Under the pieces are notes generated by a model. The model was given only the letters and a program-made list of their open reading frames with translations. It did no database searches and was not told the origin of the DNA. Below are positions 44,505 through 51,194 of a stretch of 52,994 nucleotides of DNA, in pieces; the stretch's first letter is position 1, and the number at the start of each line of letters is the position of its first letter. A program made the position numbers and the translations under genes. The stretch comes from Collinsella sp. AM33-4BH (GTDB lineage Bacteria; Actinomycetota; Coriobacteriia; Coriobacteriales; Coriobacteriaceae): the NCBI RefSeq assembly GCF_003469205.1, contig NZ_QSIN01000003.1:153529-206522 (forward strand), in the 5' to 3' direction.

Positions 44505-45086
44505 GTCAAATCACGGTTTGTCGAGATGTTTAGAACCAAGACGCACGCATCATGGCCAATCGAAACAATTGGCAACTACAGCATAGAAATGCACTACGGC
44601 ACTTCAGCAAAAGCCGGCGCCGATGGCGATTATGTCTACATCCGAATGAACAATATCACCGACGACGGCATCCTTGACCTAACCGATACAAAGCGAATCA
44701 CCCTAAAGGGCCAAGCTCTCGAAAATGCTACCGTCCGCTATGGCGATATGCTTTTTAATCGAACCAACAGCATTGACAAGGTTGGGAAAACTTGCGTTTT
44801 TCATCAGTCAGAGACCATGGTTATTGCTGGGTACATCGTGTGCGTAAGGTTCGCTGACCACAGCTCTGCCGAATATGTATCTGGTTACCTGAATTCAAAG
44901 GAAGGAAAGCGAGTCCTTCGTAATATAGCGAAGGGAAGTGTCCATCAGGCAAATATCAGCGCAGCAGACTTGGCCGCTATTCCCATTGCAATTCCCCCGT
45001 TGTCCCTCCAACAGGAGTTCGCCGACTTCGCTGCCGAGGCGGACAAATCGCAATTTATCATCCACCAAGATCTTCACGGCTTTTGA
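44505..45086 (+). pseudogene. Silent HsdS target-recognition cassette
   Basis: The open frame begins directly after the recombinase stop with VKSRFVEMF, has a recognition domain different from that in the RMS enzyme (YVYIRMNNITDDG...), and ends with LQQEFADFAAEADKSQF, the same tail as in the RMS protein (LQQEFADFVAQVDKSQF). It lacks a start codon with ribosome site and its last nine residues are unrelated, so it is a donor rather than a gene. It is flanked by the 5' repeat GTCAAATCACGGTTTGT and 3' repeats GAGTTCGCCGACTTCG (45015) and GACAAATCGCAATTT (45042), also present in the RMS gene. Confidence 0.8.
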
Positions 45087-45112
45087 AAAGACAGATAGTT
45101 ACATGTCCAACG

Positions 45113-45531
45113 CTACAGAAGCCCGAGGACCGTCGCCTTTGATAGCATCTCGTAGGCTCGCGGATATGTCTCTTTGTCGCGCTCGGCCATAAATGCCCAG
45201 TTCGCCGTCACGTCAGCCGCCCTCACCATAGCCACCTTGGAGGAGTCGACATAGGAGACTGGAATCTTGGGCAGCCAGTCGCTAAATACAGGAGGGTAGG
45301 AGGTCTGCCACGTTGGGTTGAACATGCCGCAGCGCAGCTCCTCATCAACCGATTCTGCCAGGTTGTACTTTCCGTCGATCGAAGTCGAATGCTCGTCAAC
45401 CACAACAGAAACTGCATCAACCTCGCTCGCGGCAATTCCCTGAAGCCTCAGCGCGTCAACGATGCCGGACTTCACGCCACGCTTTAGAGCGTAGTCAAGA
45501 TACCTTTGCTTGCGCCTTTTCGAGCTTGAAT
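45113..45531 (-). pseudogene. 3' fragment of a DUF3800 gene
   Basis: About 135 residues match the C-terminal half of DUF3800 proteins (QRYLDYALKRG, VVDEHSTSIDGKYNL, VAMVRAADVTAN). The N-terminal half with the family's first acidic motif is missing: the frame runs out of homology where an IS30-like remnant begins. The protein is not expected to work. Confidence 0.75.
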
Positions 45532-45533
45532 TC

Positions 45534-45706
45534 TCAGAGCAACTGCAACACCCCTGAGTAGTGGACCTCGTAGGGCGTCCTGAACCCCAGGCGCTTGTGG
45601 GGCCTGCGGTTGATGGCATCGTACACCCGCTCGACCTCCTCGTCCGAGACCGCAGAGAAGCCGGTCCCCTTCGGGAAGTACTCGCGCAGCAGACCGTCTG
45701 TGTTTA
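45534..45706 (-). pseudogene. IS30-family transposase C-terminal fragment
   Basis: Minus-strand translation gives NTDGLLREYFPKGTGF, then INRRPHKRLGFRTPYEV and the stop at 45534. This is the conserved C-terminus of IS30-type transposases. Everything upstream, including the catalytic DDE domain, is replaced by the inverted repeat element. Confidence 0.8.
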
Positions 45707-45814
45707 GTCAAGCCTGATTTTCGGGTTGGGGCTGCGGTGGAAATCCCGGTCCTCTTTTGGTCCAGGATTTCCACCGCAGCCCCAACCCGTAAATTGAACG
45801 CTATCAAACACAGA
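45697..45814. repeat. Large inverted repeat element (solo-IS or MITE-like)
   Basis: A perfect 25-bp inner inverted repeat (45722-45746 and 45765-45789) with an 18-nt centre is flanked by an outer 9-bp pair, TCTGTGTTT / AAACACAGA (45697-45705, 45806-45814). It separates truncated IS30 and truncated AbiEii genes. It has no coding capacity. Confidence 0.85.
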
Positions 45815-46036
45815 TGCCGTCGCGAAGTCGATGTCGCGCGTGACGCGGCCGTCGGGGATGCGCGCGAGCAGCCCGCTTCCGCCCTTGAGGATAAACCGGC
45901 CGTCGGGGTTGCTGAACACCCTGCGCAGGAACCGGTCGCGCAAAGCCCGACGACAGCCGTCCCCGGGGTCACCGCCCCTGTCGCGAACGGCCCTCTTCAG
46001 GGCCCTGTCGAGCTGACCGCCGTTCTCGTACGTCAT
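45811..46036 (-). pseudogene. AbiEii toxin gene, truncated
   Basis: From ATG 46036, with AGGAGG upstream, the frame encodes the N-terminal part of an AbiEii/AbiGii nucleotidyltransferase toxin: RFLRRVFSNPDGRFILKGGS, then LLARIPDGRVTRDIDFA, with the GGSG and DID motifs of the polymerase-beta fold. The rest (normally some 200 residues) is lost at the inverted repeat element. The toxin cannot be functional. Confidence 0.82.
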
Positions 46037-46052
46037 TCTTCCCGCCTCCTAG

Positions 46053-46644
46053 CTAACGAATCGTACAGGCTGGCCCCCGCCGACATCCCGGCTTTTGCCC
46101 CCCGGCGTCGATTTTCTCCCTCAGCGCGCCCTCGTCTTCGACGAGGCCCCTTTCGAGCGCGTCCGCGAGCACGTTCGCGACCAGGCTCAGTTCCTCCCCG
46201 GAGTCTATCAGGTCCACCACCGTGAGCCAGGGCCTCGTCGCCGGGATGTCCGAGACGATCGCCACGTCCTTCGGGTCGAGGCGGCGCTTCCTGATGAATC
46301 AGGTTCGGGCGCTTAGTCTGCTTTCTCTCGGGCGTGCAGAACTCGTAGGGCGAGGGGCTGACCTCGCCGATGCCGTAGAGCCATGCAGCCGTCGCCCCCA
46401 TGGCGACGGGGCGCCTCCCCGGGTCGATCGACAGTCAGGCCGCGAGGACGTCCTCCTCCCGCGTGCTCGGCGAGCCGCCCATGCGGTAGACGCCCTTCGC
46501 GAGCCTCTCTATGTTGCCGAGCCCTTCCCGCCTCGAGAGCGCGTACCGCTCGACGCCGAGCACCTTCGCCTGCACAGATGTGAAGAGCCCCCTTTGGGAA
46601 GAGGCGATGTCGTTGGTGGCTCGTATGACTTCGATTTATTCCAT
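46053..46644 (-). pseudogene. AbiEi antitoxin gene, decayed
   Basis: Joining minus-strand frames gives an AbiEi-like protein: VIRATNDIASSQKGLFTS-like start, GLGNIERLAKGVYRMG, LSIDPGRRPVAMGATAAWLY, YEFCTPERKQTKRPNLI, then in another frame DPKDVAIVSDIPATRPWLTV and VDLIDSGEELSLVANVLADA. An in-frame stop replaces a likely Trp near 46433, another stop follows the ATG (46644) by two codons, and a frameshift lies near 46300. It stands just upstream of abiEii on the same strand, as in functional abiE operons. Both genes are dead. Confidence 0.75.
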
Positions 46645-47488
46645 GCTTGCATTGTGGAAAATAATGCAACAATGCAAGCAATACGCTCAGAATACACGGC
46701 GTTATTCGGCGGCATTCGGGGTCACTGAAACTGCGGAAACCGATTTTCGCATTTCTTTATTCCCATTTGTTGACCTGGGCGAATGCAATTGAAGAGGGCT
46801 TGAATCCGCCTCGCAGTTTCAAGTCAGTTTCATCCGCTCGAAATCGGCCTTCGGGGGACCCGAATTGTGAATTATTCCCGCAGGGCCTAATTATTCCCGT
46901 ACCGCCGAGTACTCCGTTGTACCGCCCAGTAGGGACACACGGGAATAATTGGGTCGTTTTCCCAGGTAGAGATGCAAAAAGAAAGCCCTCGAACCAAAGG
47001 GTTCGAGGGCTGTTATTCCCACTATTTCGCTGGTGGCTTCGGTTCTGCCGTCCCGTCATTCCAGTTGCACCCAGTTTTCGGCATCGACACGGAACGCGTG
47101 CCGCCGAATGACGCGATGTCGCGTTTCGTCGGCTTCGGGGACAAAAGTTGGGACAACCTCAAAAACTTTTTTCAAACTCAGGGCATTGAGTTTTTGTTTT
47201 TGTCCCAAAGGAGCTTCCGACCGTGATTCGGGTGCCCAATTGGGCGGAATCGCCCGTTTCTGAAACTCAACCGCAGCATCACGCGCAAGCCACTCGCAAC
47301 AACTGCAAATGATTGGTCGCGAGCGGCTTCCAACGAGATTCCAAAGCCGCAGGTCAGGCGACTGCACTACTGACAGGGAAAGGGAGTCGTATCGGGCGGC
47401 TTGCCCATGAGTCGACGATGAGGCTTCCACCGAATGTCGAGGACATGCTGGTAAAATAGGCAATACTTTTTATGACAGGAGAACGAGC
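46645..47488. other. Intergenic region with repeats, no supported gene
   Basis: Over 800 bases lack a convincing gene. AATTATTCCCG occurs at 46870 and 46889, and inverted at 46939-46950; GTACCGCC is repeated near 46899 and 46919. A terminator for minus-strand reading lies at 46984-47011. The region ends with the promoter area of the Abi gene. Confidence 0.6.
46984..47011 (-). terminator. Rho-independent terminator, minus strand
   Basis: A perfect 12-bp stem (AGCCCTCGAACC / GGTTCGAGGGCT) has TTTCTTTTT behind it on the minus strand. No intact gene lies upstream of it on that strand, so the gene it served is lost. Confidence 0.8.
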
Positions 47489-48451
47489 ATGGCCGAACCC
47501 CACGATAGGAAGCCGATCCTCACGATCGAGCAGCAGATAGAGCACCTCAAGCAGAAGGGCGTAGCCTTCGAGCTGTGTTCCGAGGAAGAGGCCGCGGACT
47601 ACCTGCGCGACAAGTGCAACTTCTTCAAGCTCGCATCCTACCGCAAACTCTTCTCGAAATACGAGGGAGGCCCGCGCGACGGCCGCTACGTAGACCTCGA
47701 CTTCGGCCAGCTGCGCCTGCTCGCGGCGCTCGACCAGGAGCTGCGCCACGCCCTGCTCGGCATGACGCTCGACATCGAGCATTTCCAGAAGGTGACACTG
47801 CTTCGCGAGATGGAGGACCGCGGAGAGGACGGCTACGCCATCGTGGCCGACTACATGGCATCGCTTACCACTGCAAACAGGGAGTACCGCCTGCGCGAGC
47901 TCAAGATGAGCGGCCGCAGCCCCTACAGCTCGAGCCTCTACGCGAAGTACTCCGGCGACATGCCTGCCTGGGCCTTCCTTGAGCTCACCTCGTTCGGCAC
48001 CCTCATCGACTTCGTGCGCTTCTGCGCCAGGCGATGGGGCGACAGGCGCCTCGAGGCCTCCCACTACGACCTCAAGCGCGTGAAGTCCGTCCGCAACTGC
48101 GCCGCGCACGGCTCGTGCCTGATCAACTGCTTCGCCGAGAGGGGCGCCGCCCGGGGCTCGGCGTCCAGCGGCGTCTCCCGAAGGGTCGCCGCCGTGGGAA
48201 TTCCCAAGGCGACCAGGAGGAAGTGGATGGGGAATACGGCCATGCAGGAGGTCGCGACCGTGCTCGTGGCGCACTCCGGCTTGGTACCCGAGGGCTCCTC
48301 GCGCTCGCGCGCCGCATCCGAGCTCGCCGAGATGTTCGCCAGGGCCGACGGCGAAACCGAGGCGCTGCCCGACAAGGGGCCCGACGCCGCAGCTCGCTCC
48401 GCGCTCGAGTTCCTTCGCAGGTTGACAGAATCGCTCGGGTTGGTAAAATAG
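47489..48451 (+). CDS. Abi-family HEPN protein (AbiD/AbiF type)
   Basis: The 320-residue protein is an Abi_2 family abortive-infection protein. Signs are the N-terminal L.IEQQIEHLKQKG..F...EEAADYLRDKCNFFKLASYR pattern split over residues 11-52 and the HEPN nuclease motif R202-x4-H207 (RNCAAH) near position 200. Family members are RNA-cutting toxins; AbiF relatives are paired with a small RNA and are thought related to the ancestors of Cas13. GGAG precedes ATG 47489. Two tandem candidate RNA genes follow directly, the first with its promoter inside the 3' end of this gene. It is the only intact member of the defence island besides the RMS enzyme. Confidence 0.87.
   Translation: MAEPHDRKPILTIEQQIEHLKQKGVAFELCSEEEAADYLRDKCNFFKLASYRKLFSKYEGGPRDGRYVDLDFGQLRLLAALDQELRHALLGMTLDIEHFQKVTLLREMEDRGEDGYAIVADYMASLTTANREYRLRELKMSGRSPYSSSLYAKYSGDMPAWAFLELTSFGTLIDFVRFCARRWGDRRLEASHYDLKRVKSVRNCAAHGSCLINCFAERGAARGSASSGVSRRVAAVGIPKATRRKWMGNTAMQEVATVLVAHSGLVPEGSSRSRAASELAEMFARADGETEALPDKGPDAAARSALEFLRRLTESLGLVK
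48422..48449 (+). promoter_or_regulatory. Sigma-70 promoter of the first candidate RNA
   Basis: TTGACA (48422-48427), 16 bases, TAAAAT (48444-48449). It lies within the last codons of the Abi gene and would start a transcript near 48456. Confidence 0.75.
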
Positions 48452-48455
48452 CGTG

Positions 48456-48518
48456 CAGATAGCAAAACCTTCACGGTTTTAGGGGCGGACTTGCGCAAGC
48501 GACTCTGCCCTATTTTTA
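48456..48518 (+). ncRNA. Candidate Abi-associated small RNA, unit 1
   Basis: A predicted RNA of about 60 nt with two hairpins: AAAACC-ttcac-GGTTTT (48464-48480) and a long stem from GGGCGGA to TCTGCCC (48483-48510), followed by a T-run. The same fold and many of the same bases recur in unit 2 at 48595-48649. A promoter precedes and a terminator ends it, so it is an independent gene. The position just behind an AbiF-type gene fits the RNA antitoxin described for that family; identity with the abiF RNA motif is inferred from position and form, not checked. Confidence 0.7.
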
Positions 48519-48556
48519 TATTCACTCGCTATAGGAGACGGGTGATACCTGGGTCA

Positions 48557-48584
48557 ATGACAGAACTGAGAAGCCCGGAATAAT
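48557..48584 (+). promoter_or_regulatory. Promoter of the second candidate RNA
   Basis: ATGACA (48557-48562), 16 bases, AATAAT (48579-48584). Spacing and place relative to the hairpins match the promoter of unit 1. Confidence 0.6.
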
Positions 48585-48589
48585 GGAGC

Positions 48590-48649
48590 CAGTTAGAAAC
48601 CCTCGGGTTTGCGGGGCGGGATCGTGAGAGCGATTCTGCCCTATTTTTT
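48590..48649 (+). ncRNA. Candidate Abi-associated small RNA, unit 2
   Basis: Homologous to unit 1: first hairpin AAACCC-tc-GGGTTT (48597-48610), second stem GGGCGGGATCG / CGATTCTGCCC (48614-48641), then six T residues. Arms differ from unit 1 in paired fashion in several places, which supports selection on the fold. The distance between units is about 133 bases. Confidence 0.7.
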
Positions 48650-48690
48650 CCTCCGTCTGCCCCAAACCAAGTAGTTCGAAGATAGCCTGT

Positions 48691-48717
48691 AGGTGTCCTC
48701 GTGGGCGCCTTTTATTT
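48691..48717 (+). terminator. Terminator-like stem
   Basis: AGGTGTCC / GGGCGCCT with TCGT loop, then TTTTATTTT. Similar GGGCGCC-T-run stems occur at 49885-49907 and 52728-52746. Confidence 0.6.
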
Positions 48718-48749
48718 TCAGGGAATCGGCCGCTTCATGAATGAGCGAC

Positions 48750-48828
48750 CGGCTTGACCTAGATCGAACCGCCTTCATCTCCGTCTAGGCGCCGGCAATC
48801 AACATCGTGAATCCGCACGTGCTACAAT
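48750..48828 (+). promoter_or_regulatory. Tandem 10-bp motif and promoter of the yjdF unit
   Basis: CGGCTTGACC followed by TAGATCGAAC (48750-48769) is a degenerate copy of the tandem motif CAGCTCGACC found twice further on. A promoter follows: TCAACA (48799-48804), 18 bases, TACAAT (48823-48828). Confidence 0.6.
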
Positions 48829-48836
48829 CCAACCAT

Positions 48837-48955
48837 CAGAGATGAAAACACAGTCCCCGTCGGGTAGTCGTGGGCGTGCGGGAGTCCGCATCAGTAACCT
48901 GCCTCCTTGGTTGTCCCTTCTCTGCATGGTCATCTACATAAAGGAGGAACCAGCC
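48837..48955 (+). promoter_or_regulatory. yjdF-type riboswitch
   Basis: The 5' leader of yjdF is long and structured. An outer stem pairs CAGAGA (48837-48842) with TCTCTG (48919-48924); inside are AAAACACAGTCCCCGTCGGG, TAGTCGTGGGCGTGCGG with a GCGG-GAGT-CCGC stem, and AACCTGCCTCC. The leader, its place before a yjdF gene and these segments fit the yjdF RNA class, whose members bind azaaromatic compounds and act on translation of yjdF. AAAGGAGG (48940s) lies after the outer stem. Confidence 0.75.
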
Positions 48956-49375
48956 ATGCAGATCAGCGTGTCATCCACCCTGACCGTATATCACGACGGC
49001 CAATTCTGGGTCGGGCTGGCGGAGCATGTCGAGGACGGCAGATACGGCGCCGCCCGCATCGTCTTCGGCGCAGAACCGTCCAATGAGGAGATCCTGCGAT
49101 TCGTTGTCAACAAATGGGCGAAGCTCTCGTTCTTCGGTCACGATTCGACCGAGGCGAGCAAGCCCGCGAAGAACCCCAAGCGACGCGCCCGCGAGGCGGC
49201 GAAAGCACTTAAGCAGCCGGCGATGAGCACCAAGGCGCAGCAGGCGCTCGCGAATCAGCGGGAGACGATGAAGCGGGAATCGGCTCAAGCAAGAAGCCAG
49301 CGTCGCGCGGATGAGGCGGAGGCGCGCTTCGAGCAGCGAAAACTGAAGCGCAAACAGAAGCATCGCGGTCATTGA
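48956..49375 (+). CDS. yjdF: YjdF family protein (DUF2992)
   Basis: The 139-residue protein opens with the YjdF pattern SSTLTVYHDGQFWVGLAEHV, then RIVFGAEPSNEEI and a highly charged C-terminal tail (STKAQQALANQRE..., RKQKHRGH). The function of the family is not known; its genes are commonly under a riboswitch that responds to azaaromatic molecules. ATG 48956 is chosen over an upstream frame because AAGGAGG precedes it and the family begins here. Confidence 0.88.
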   Translation: MQISVSSTLTVYHDGQFWVGLAEHVEDGRYGAARIVFGAEPSNEEILRFVVNKWAKLSFFGHDSTEASKPAKNPKRRAREAAKALKQPAMSTKAQQALANQRETMKRESAQARSQRRADEAEARFEQRKLKRKQKHRGH

Positions 49376-49400
49376 TACCACCATCAACCCATATATAGCA

Positions 49401-49432
49401 GCAGGCGTAGCTTCGATTGAAACTACGCCTGC
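49401..49432 (+). terminator. Stem-loop after yjdF
   Basis: GCAGGCGTAG / CTACGCCTGC, a perfect 10-bp stem with a 12-nt loop, 26 bases after the yjdF stop. No T-run follows. Confidence 0.6.
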
Positions 49433-49884
49433 CACCTGGTGCTATAACGTTATACAGAACGTATGTTCTATACCCACTCGATGACTAACCCAGTCCGAGC
49501 ACTACCGATGCGTGTCGCGTCATACCGCCTAAGAGCTGATTCGTTCAGAAAAGGTTCAGGGGGATCGTCGAGTTTATTGCGCCCTCGCGTTTTACAAAAG
49601 AGAGTACAAGGCCCTTTAGCTCGAATTATTGCATTTAGAACCCCGCCGCTCATCCATCCTAGCTTGCCCAAACAGCCCTCCCGCGATGTCCATGTCCCAA
49701 CGGATGGGTACCATTTATCCGGGTGCACCTGGGGCAACGGGCCAGCAGGCCCGCGCAAGGTCGCTCGCATAACACGCAACATCAAACACGACAGAAGAGG
49801 CGAACGACAGATGCCGGACCCCGGACGACAGCACCGCGGAAGACGAGCATTCCGACCACAACCGAACAACTCCAGCTACTAGGC

Positions 49885-49907
49885 AGGCGCCCGCATGGGC
49901 GCCTTTT
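49885..49907 (+). terminator. Rho-independent terminator
   Basis: AGGCGCCC / GGGCGCCT with GCAT loop followed by TTTTACTTTT. Perfect stem. Confidence 0.85.
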
Positions 49908-49970
49908 ACTTTTCAGGGACATAGCTGCGAGCTAAGGCACGCGGCTCATAGCCGTTTCGTGAAGGCACGA

Positions 49971-49992
49971 CCAGCTCGACCCAGCTCGACCC
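49971..49992 (+). promoter_or_regulatory. Tandem 10-bp motif, copy 2
   Basis: CCAGCTCGAC is repeated twice head to tail (49971-49990). A CAATCGACATC (about 50017-50027) follows at the distance where TCAACA stands in the yjdF promoter, so it may be the -35 region for the HTH gene at 50114. Confidence 0.65.
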
Positions 49993-50113
49993 GTCTCCGC
50001 TCCTGCCGTGCTTACCAATCGACATCAGGCGGTTCAATCGTCGCGCAGACGAAAAGGCACACGGTGTCGTGCGGTGTCCTCGCGCGGTGCCGCACGGGAA
50101 GATTGGAGGAACC

Positions 50114-50332
50114 ATGGCACGCACAGCCGAATGCGCCGCGCCCGAGGGAAGCCAAGATCGGGACGAATGGATGACGGTGATCGAGATGCAGGAGTACATG
50201 GGGGCGAGCCGGAGCAAGGCATACGACCTCGTCTGGTCGGGAGAGATCGACTCGTACAGGCTCGGAAGGAAGCTCCTGGTGTCGAGGGCGTCAGTGGACG
50301 CCTACATCGAGTCGAGGAGCGGCAGGAAATGA
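50114..50332 (+). CDS. Excisionase/MerR-like helix-turn-helix protein
   Basis: The 72-residue protein has the excisionase-type HTH: MTVIEMQEYMGASRSKAYDL, then SGEIDSYRLGRKLLVSR and a helix. Proteins of this size help integrase or control the first operon of integrative elements. ATG 50114 follows GGAGG. It opens a run of same-strand genes with a replication initiator and DnaC-like ATPase. Confidence 0.8.
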   Translation: MARTAECAAPEGSQDRDEWMTVIEMQEYMGASRSKAYDLVWSGEIDSYRLGRKLLVSRASVDAYIESRSGRK

Positions 50333-50410
50333 CGGCGGCGACCGCCCCGGGAGCCGCCCGCGGCCGGGCACGCGAGGGAGCCTCGAGACGAAAGGAGCTC
50401 GAGGACGACC

Positions 50411-50659
50411 ATGACCAAGAGCATTAGCAGGAGCCAGGTGAGGCTCATCGCATCGACCAACGCGATATTCGGCGCCGACGAGGCGTGCGCGATGCTGCGC
50501 ATCAGCCGCGACGCCATGTACCGGCTCGCCAAGGACCCCGACGACCCGTTCCCGATCCGCTACATCGGCGGCAAGACTCGCGACGGCATCGTGCTGCACG
50601 ACGAGCTCGTCGCATGGGTCGAGCGGAACAGCATCGTCGGCTCGCCCAGAAGGGGCTAG
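50411..50659 (+). CDS. AlpA/excisionase-like DNA-binding protein
   Basis: The 82-residue protein has ADEACAMLRISRDAMYRLAK, a helix-turn-helix, followed by FPIRYIGGKTRDGIVLHDEL, the beta hairpin pattern of AlpA or excisionase-like proteins. AAAGGAG is 18 bases upstream of ATG 50411, so spacing is long; GAGGACGACC may serve. It probably helps transcription or excision of the element. Confidence 0.75.
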   Translation: MTKSISRSQVRLIASTNAIFGADEACAMLRISRDAMYRLAKDPDDPFPIRYIGGKTRDGIVLHDELVAWVERNSIVGSPRRG

Positions 50660-50664
50660 CGCCG

Positions 50665-51180
50665 ATGGCAGCCGCAGGCCCGAAGGGGCGCGACGGCCCC
50701 TCCCCGCGCGAGTTCACGACGGTACGGCACTTCATGATGGCGGACCTGGGCCTCTCCGGCCTTCCCCTGCTCGTCTACGCACGCATCTTCGGTTTCTGCG
50801 ACGCCGGGTGCGGCTACTTCGAGAGCAAGGGCGGCCTGGCCCGCTTCCTCAACGTGCAGGAGCGCAGCGTCCACCGCGCCATCCGCGACCTGCTCGATCG
50901 GGGCCTCATCGAGGAGTGCGGCGTGCACGCCCCGGCGCGCGGGCACGCCACCAAGCGGTACCGCATCGTGCGCGAGAGACTGCCGCCCGGAGCGCTGGCA
51001 ACCCCTGACGGTTCGTCAGGGTTCCCGGCCCGAAAGGGTGACGAAATGACAGGGTTCGCCGAGAGCAAGGGTGACGAACCGTCAGGGTTCGCAGCCCGAA
51101 CCCCTGACGAGATGACAGGGAAACCCCTGACGATATGCCACCCAATAAGCAAAAGGGACAACAAGGACTTCAGAAGATAA
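50665..51180 (+). CDS. Replication-initiator-like winged-helix protein
   Basis: The 171-residue protein opens with FTTVRHFMMADLGLSGLPLL, then YARIFGF and a winged helix (GGLARFLNVQERSVHRAIRD, LLDRGLIEE), a layout like the N-terminal domain of RepA_N-type or phage-like replication initiators. Its last 60 residues are low complexity (TPDGSSGF, KGDEMTGF, KGDEPSGF, TPDEMTGK), because they are encoded by iteron-like DNA repeats at 51002-51137. ATG 50665 follows AAGGGG. The next gene codes for a DnaC-like ATPase, supporting a role in replication of the element. Identification is by form, not by full similarity. Confidence 0.7.
   Translation: MAAAGPKGRDGPSPREFTTVRHFMMADLGLSGLPLLVYARIFGFCDAGCGYFESKGGLARFLNVQERSVHRAIRDLLDRGLIEECGVHAPARGHATKRYRIVRERLPPGALATPDGSSGFPARKGDEMTGFAESKGDEPSGFAARTPDEMTGKPLTICHPISKRDNKDFRR
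51002..51137 (+). repeat. Iteron-like repeats inside the initiator gene (candidate origin)
   Basis: Five repeats built on CCCTGACG or GGGTGACG, most closed by a second half TGACAGGG or GTCAGGG; the GACG cores are at 51006, 51040, 51073, 51106 and 51129. The first four are 33-34 bases apart, three helical turns. Each of the first four can fold as a near-palindrome. Confidence 0.75.
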
Positions 51181-51194
51181 GGAAGGGGCGCCCG

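Larger units (their letters stand above)
49433..50113. other. Left edge of the GC-rich element, no firm gene
   Basis: No convincing gene in about 680 bases. A 23-codon frame (49811-49882, MPDPGRQHRGRRAFRPQPNN and three more residues) lies between AGAGGCG and a good terminator, so a short peptide or RNA is possible. The boundary of the integrated element probably lies in 49440-49700, but I could not identify an attachment site or tRNA. Confidence 0.5.

Noticed and set aside
44505..45086. Silent cassette considered as an inverted hsdS for a simple invertase
   Set aside because: All shared segments are in the same orientation as in the RMS gene; I found no inverted copy of the 17-bp repeat.
47354..48274. 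306-codon minus-strand frame opposite the Abi gene
   Set aside because: Antisense to a protein with a HEPN motif; no conserved pattern.
49463..49882. 139-codon plus-strand frame in the left edge of the element
   Set aside because: Low-complexity Arg/Pro composition, no ribosome site and no family; only the last 23 codons have a plausible independent start.
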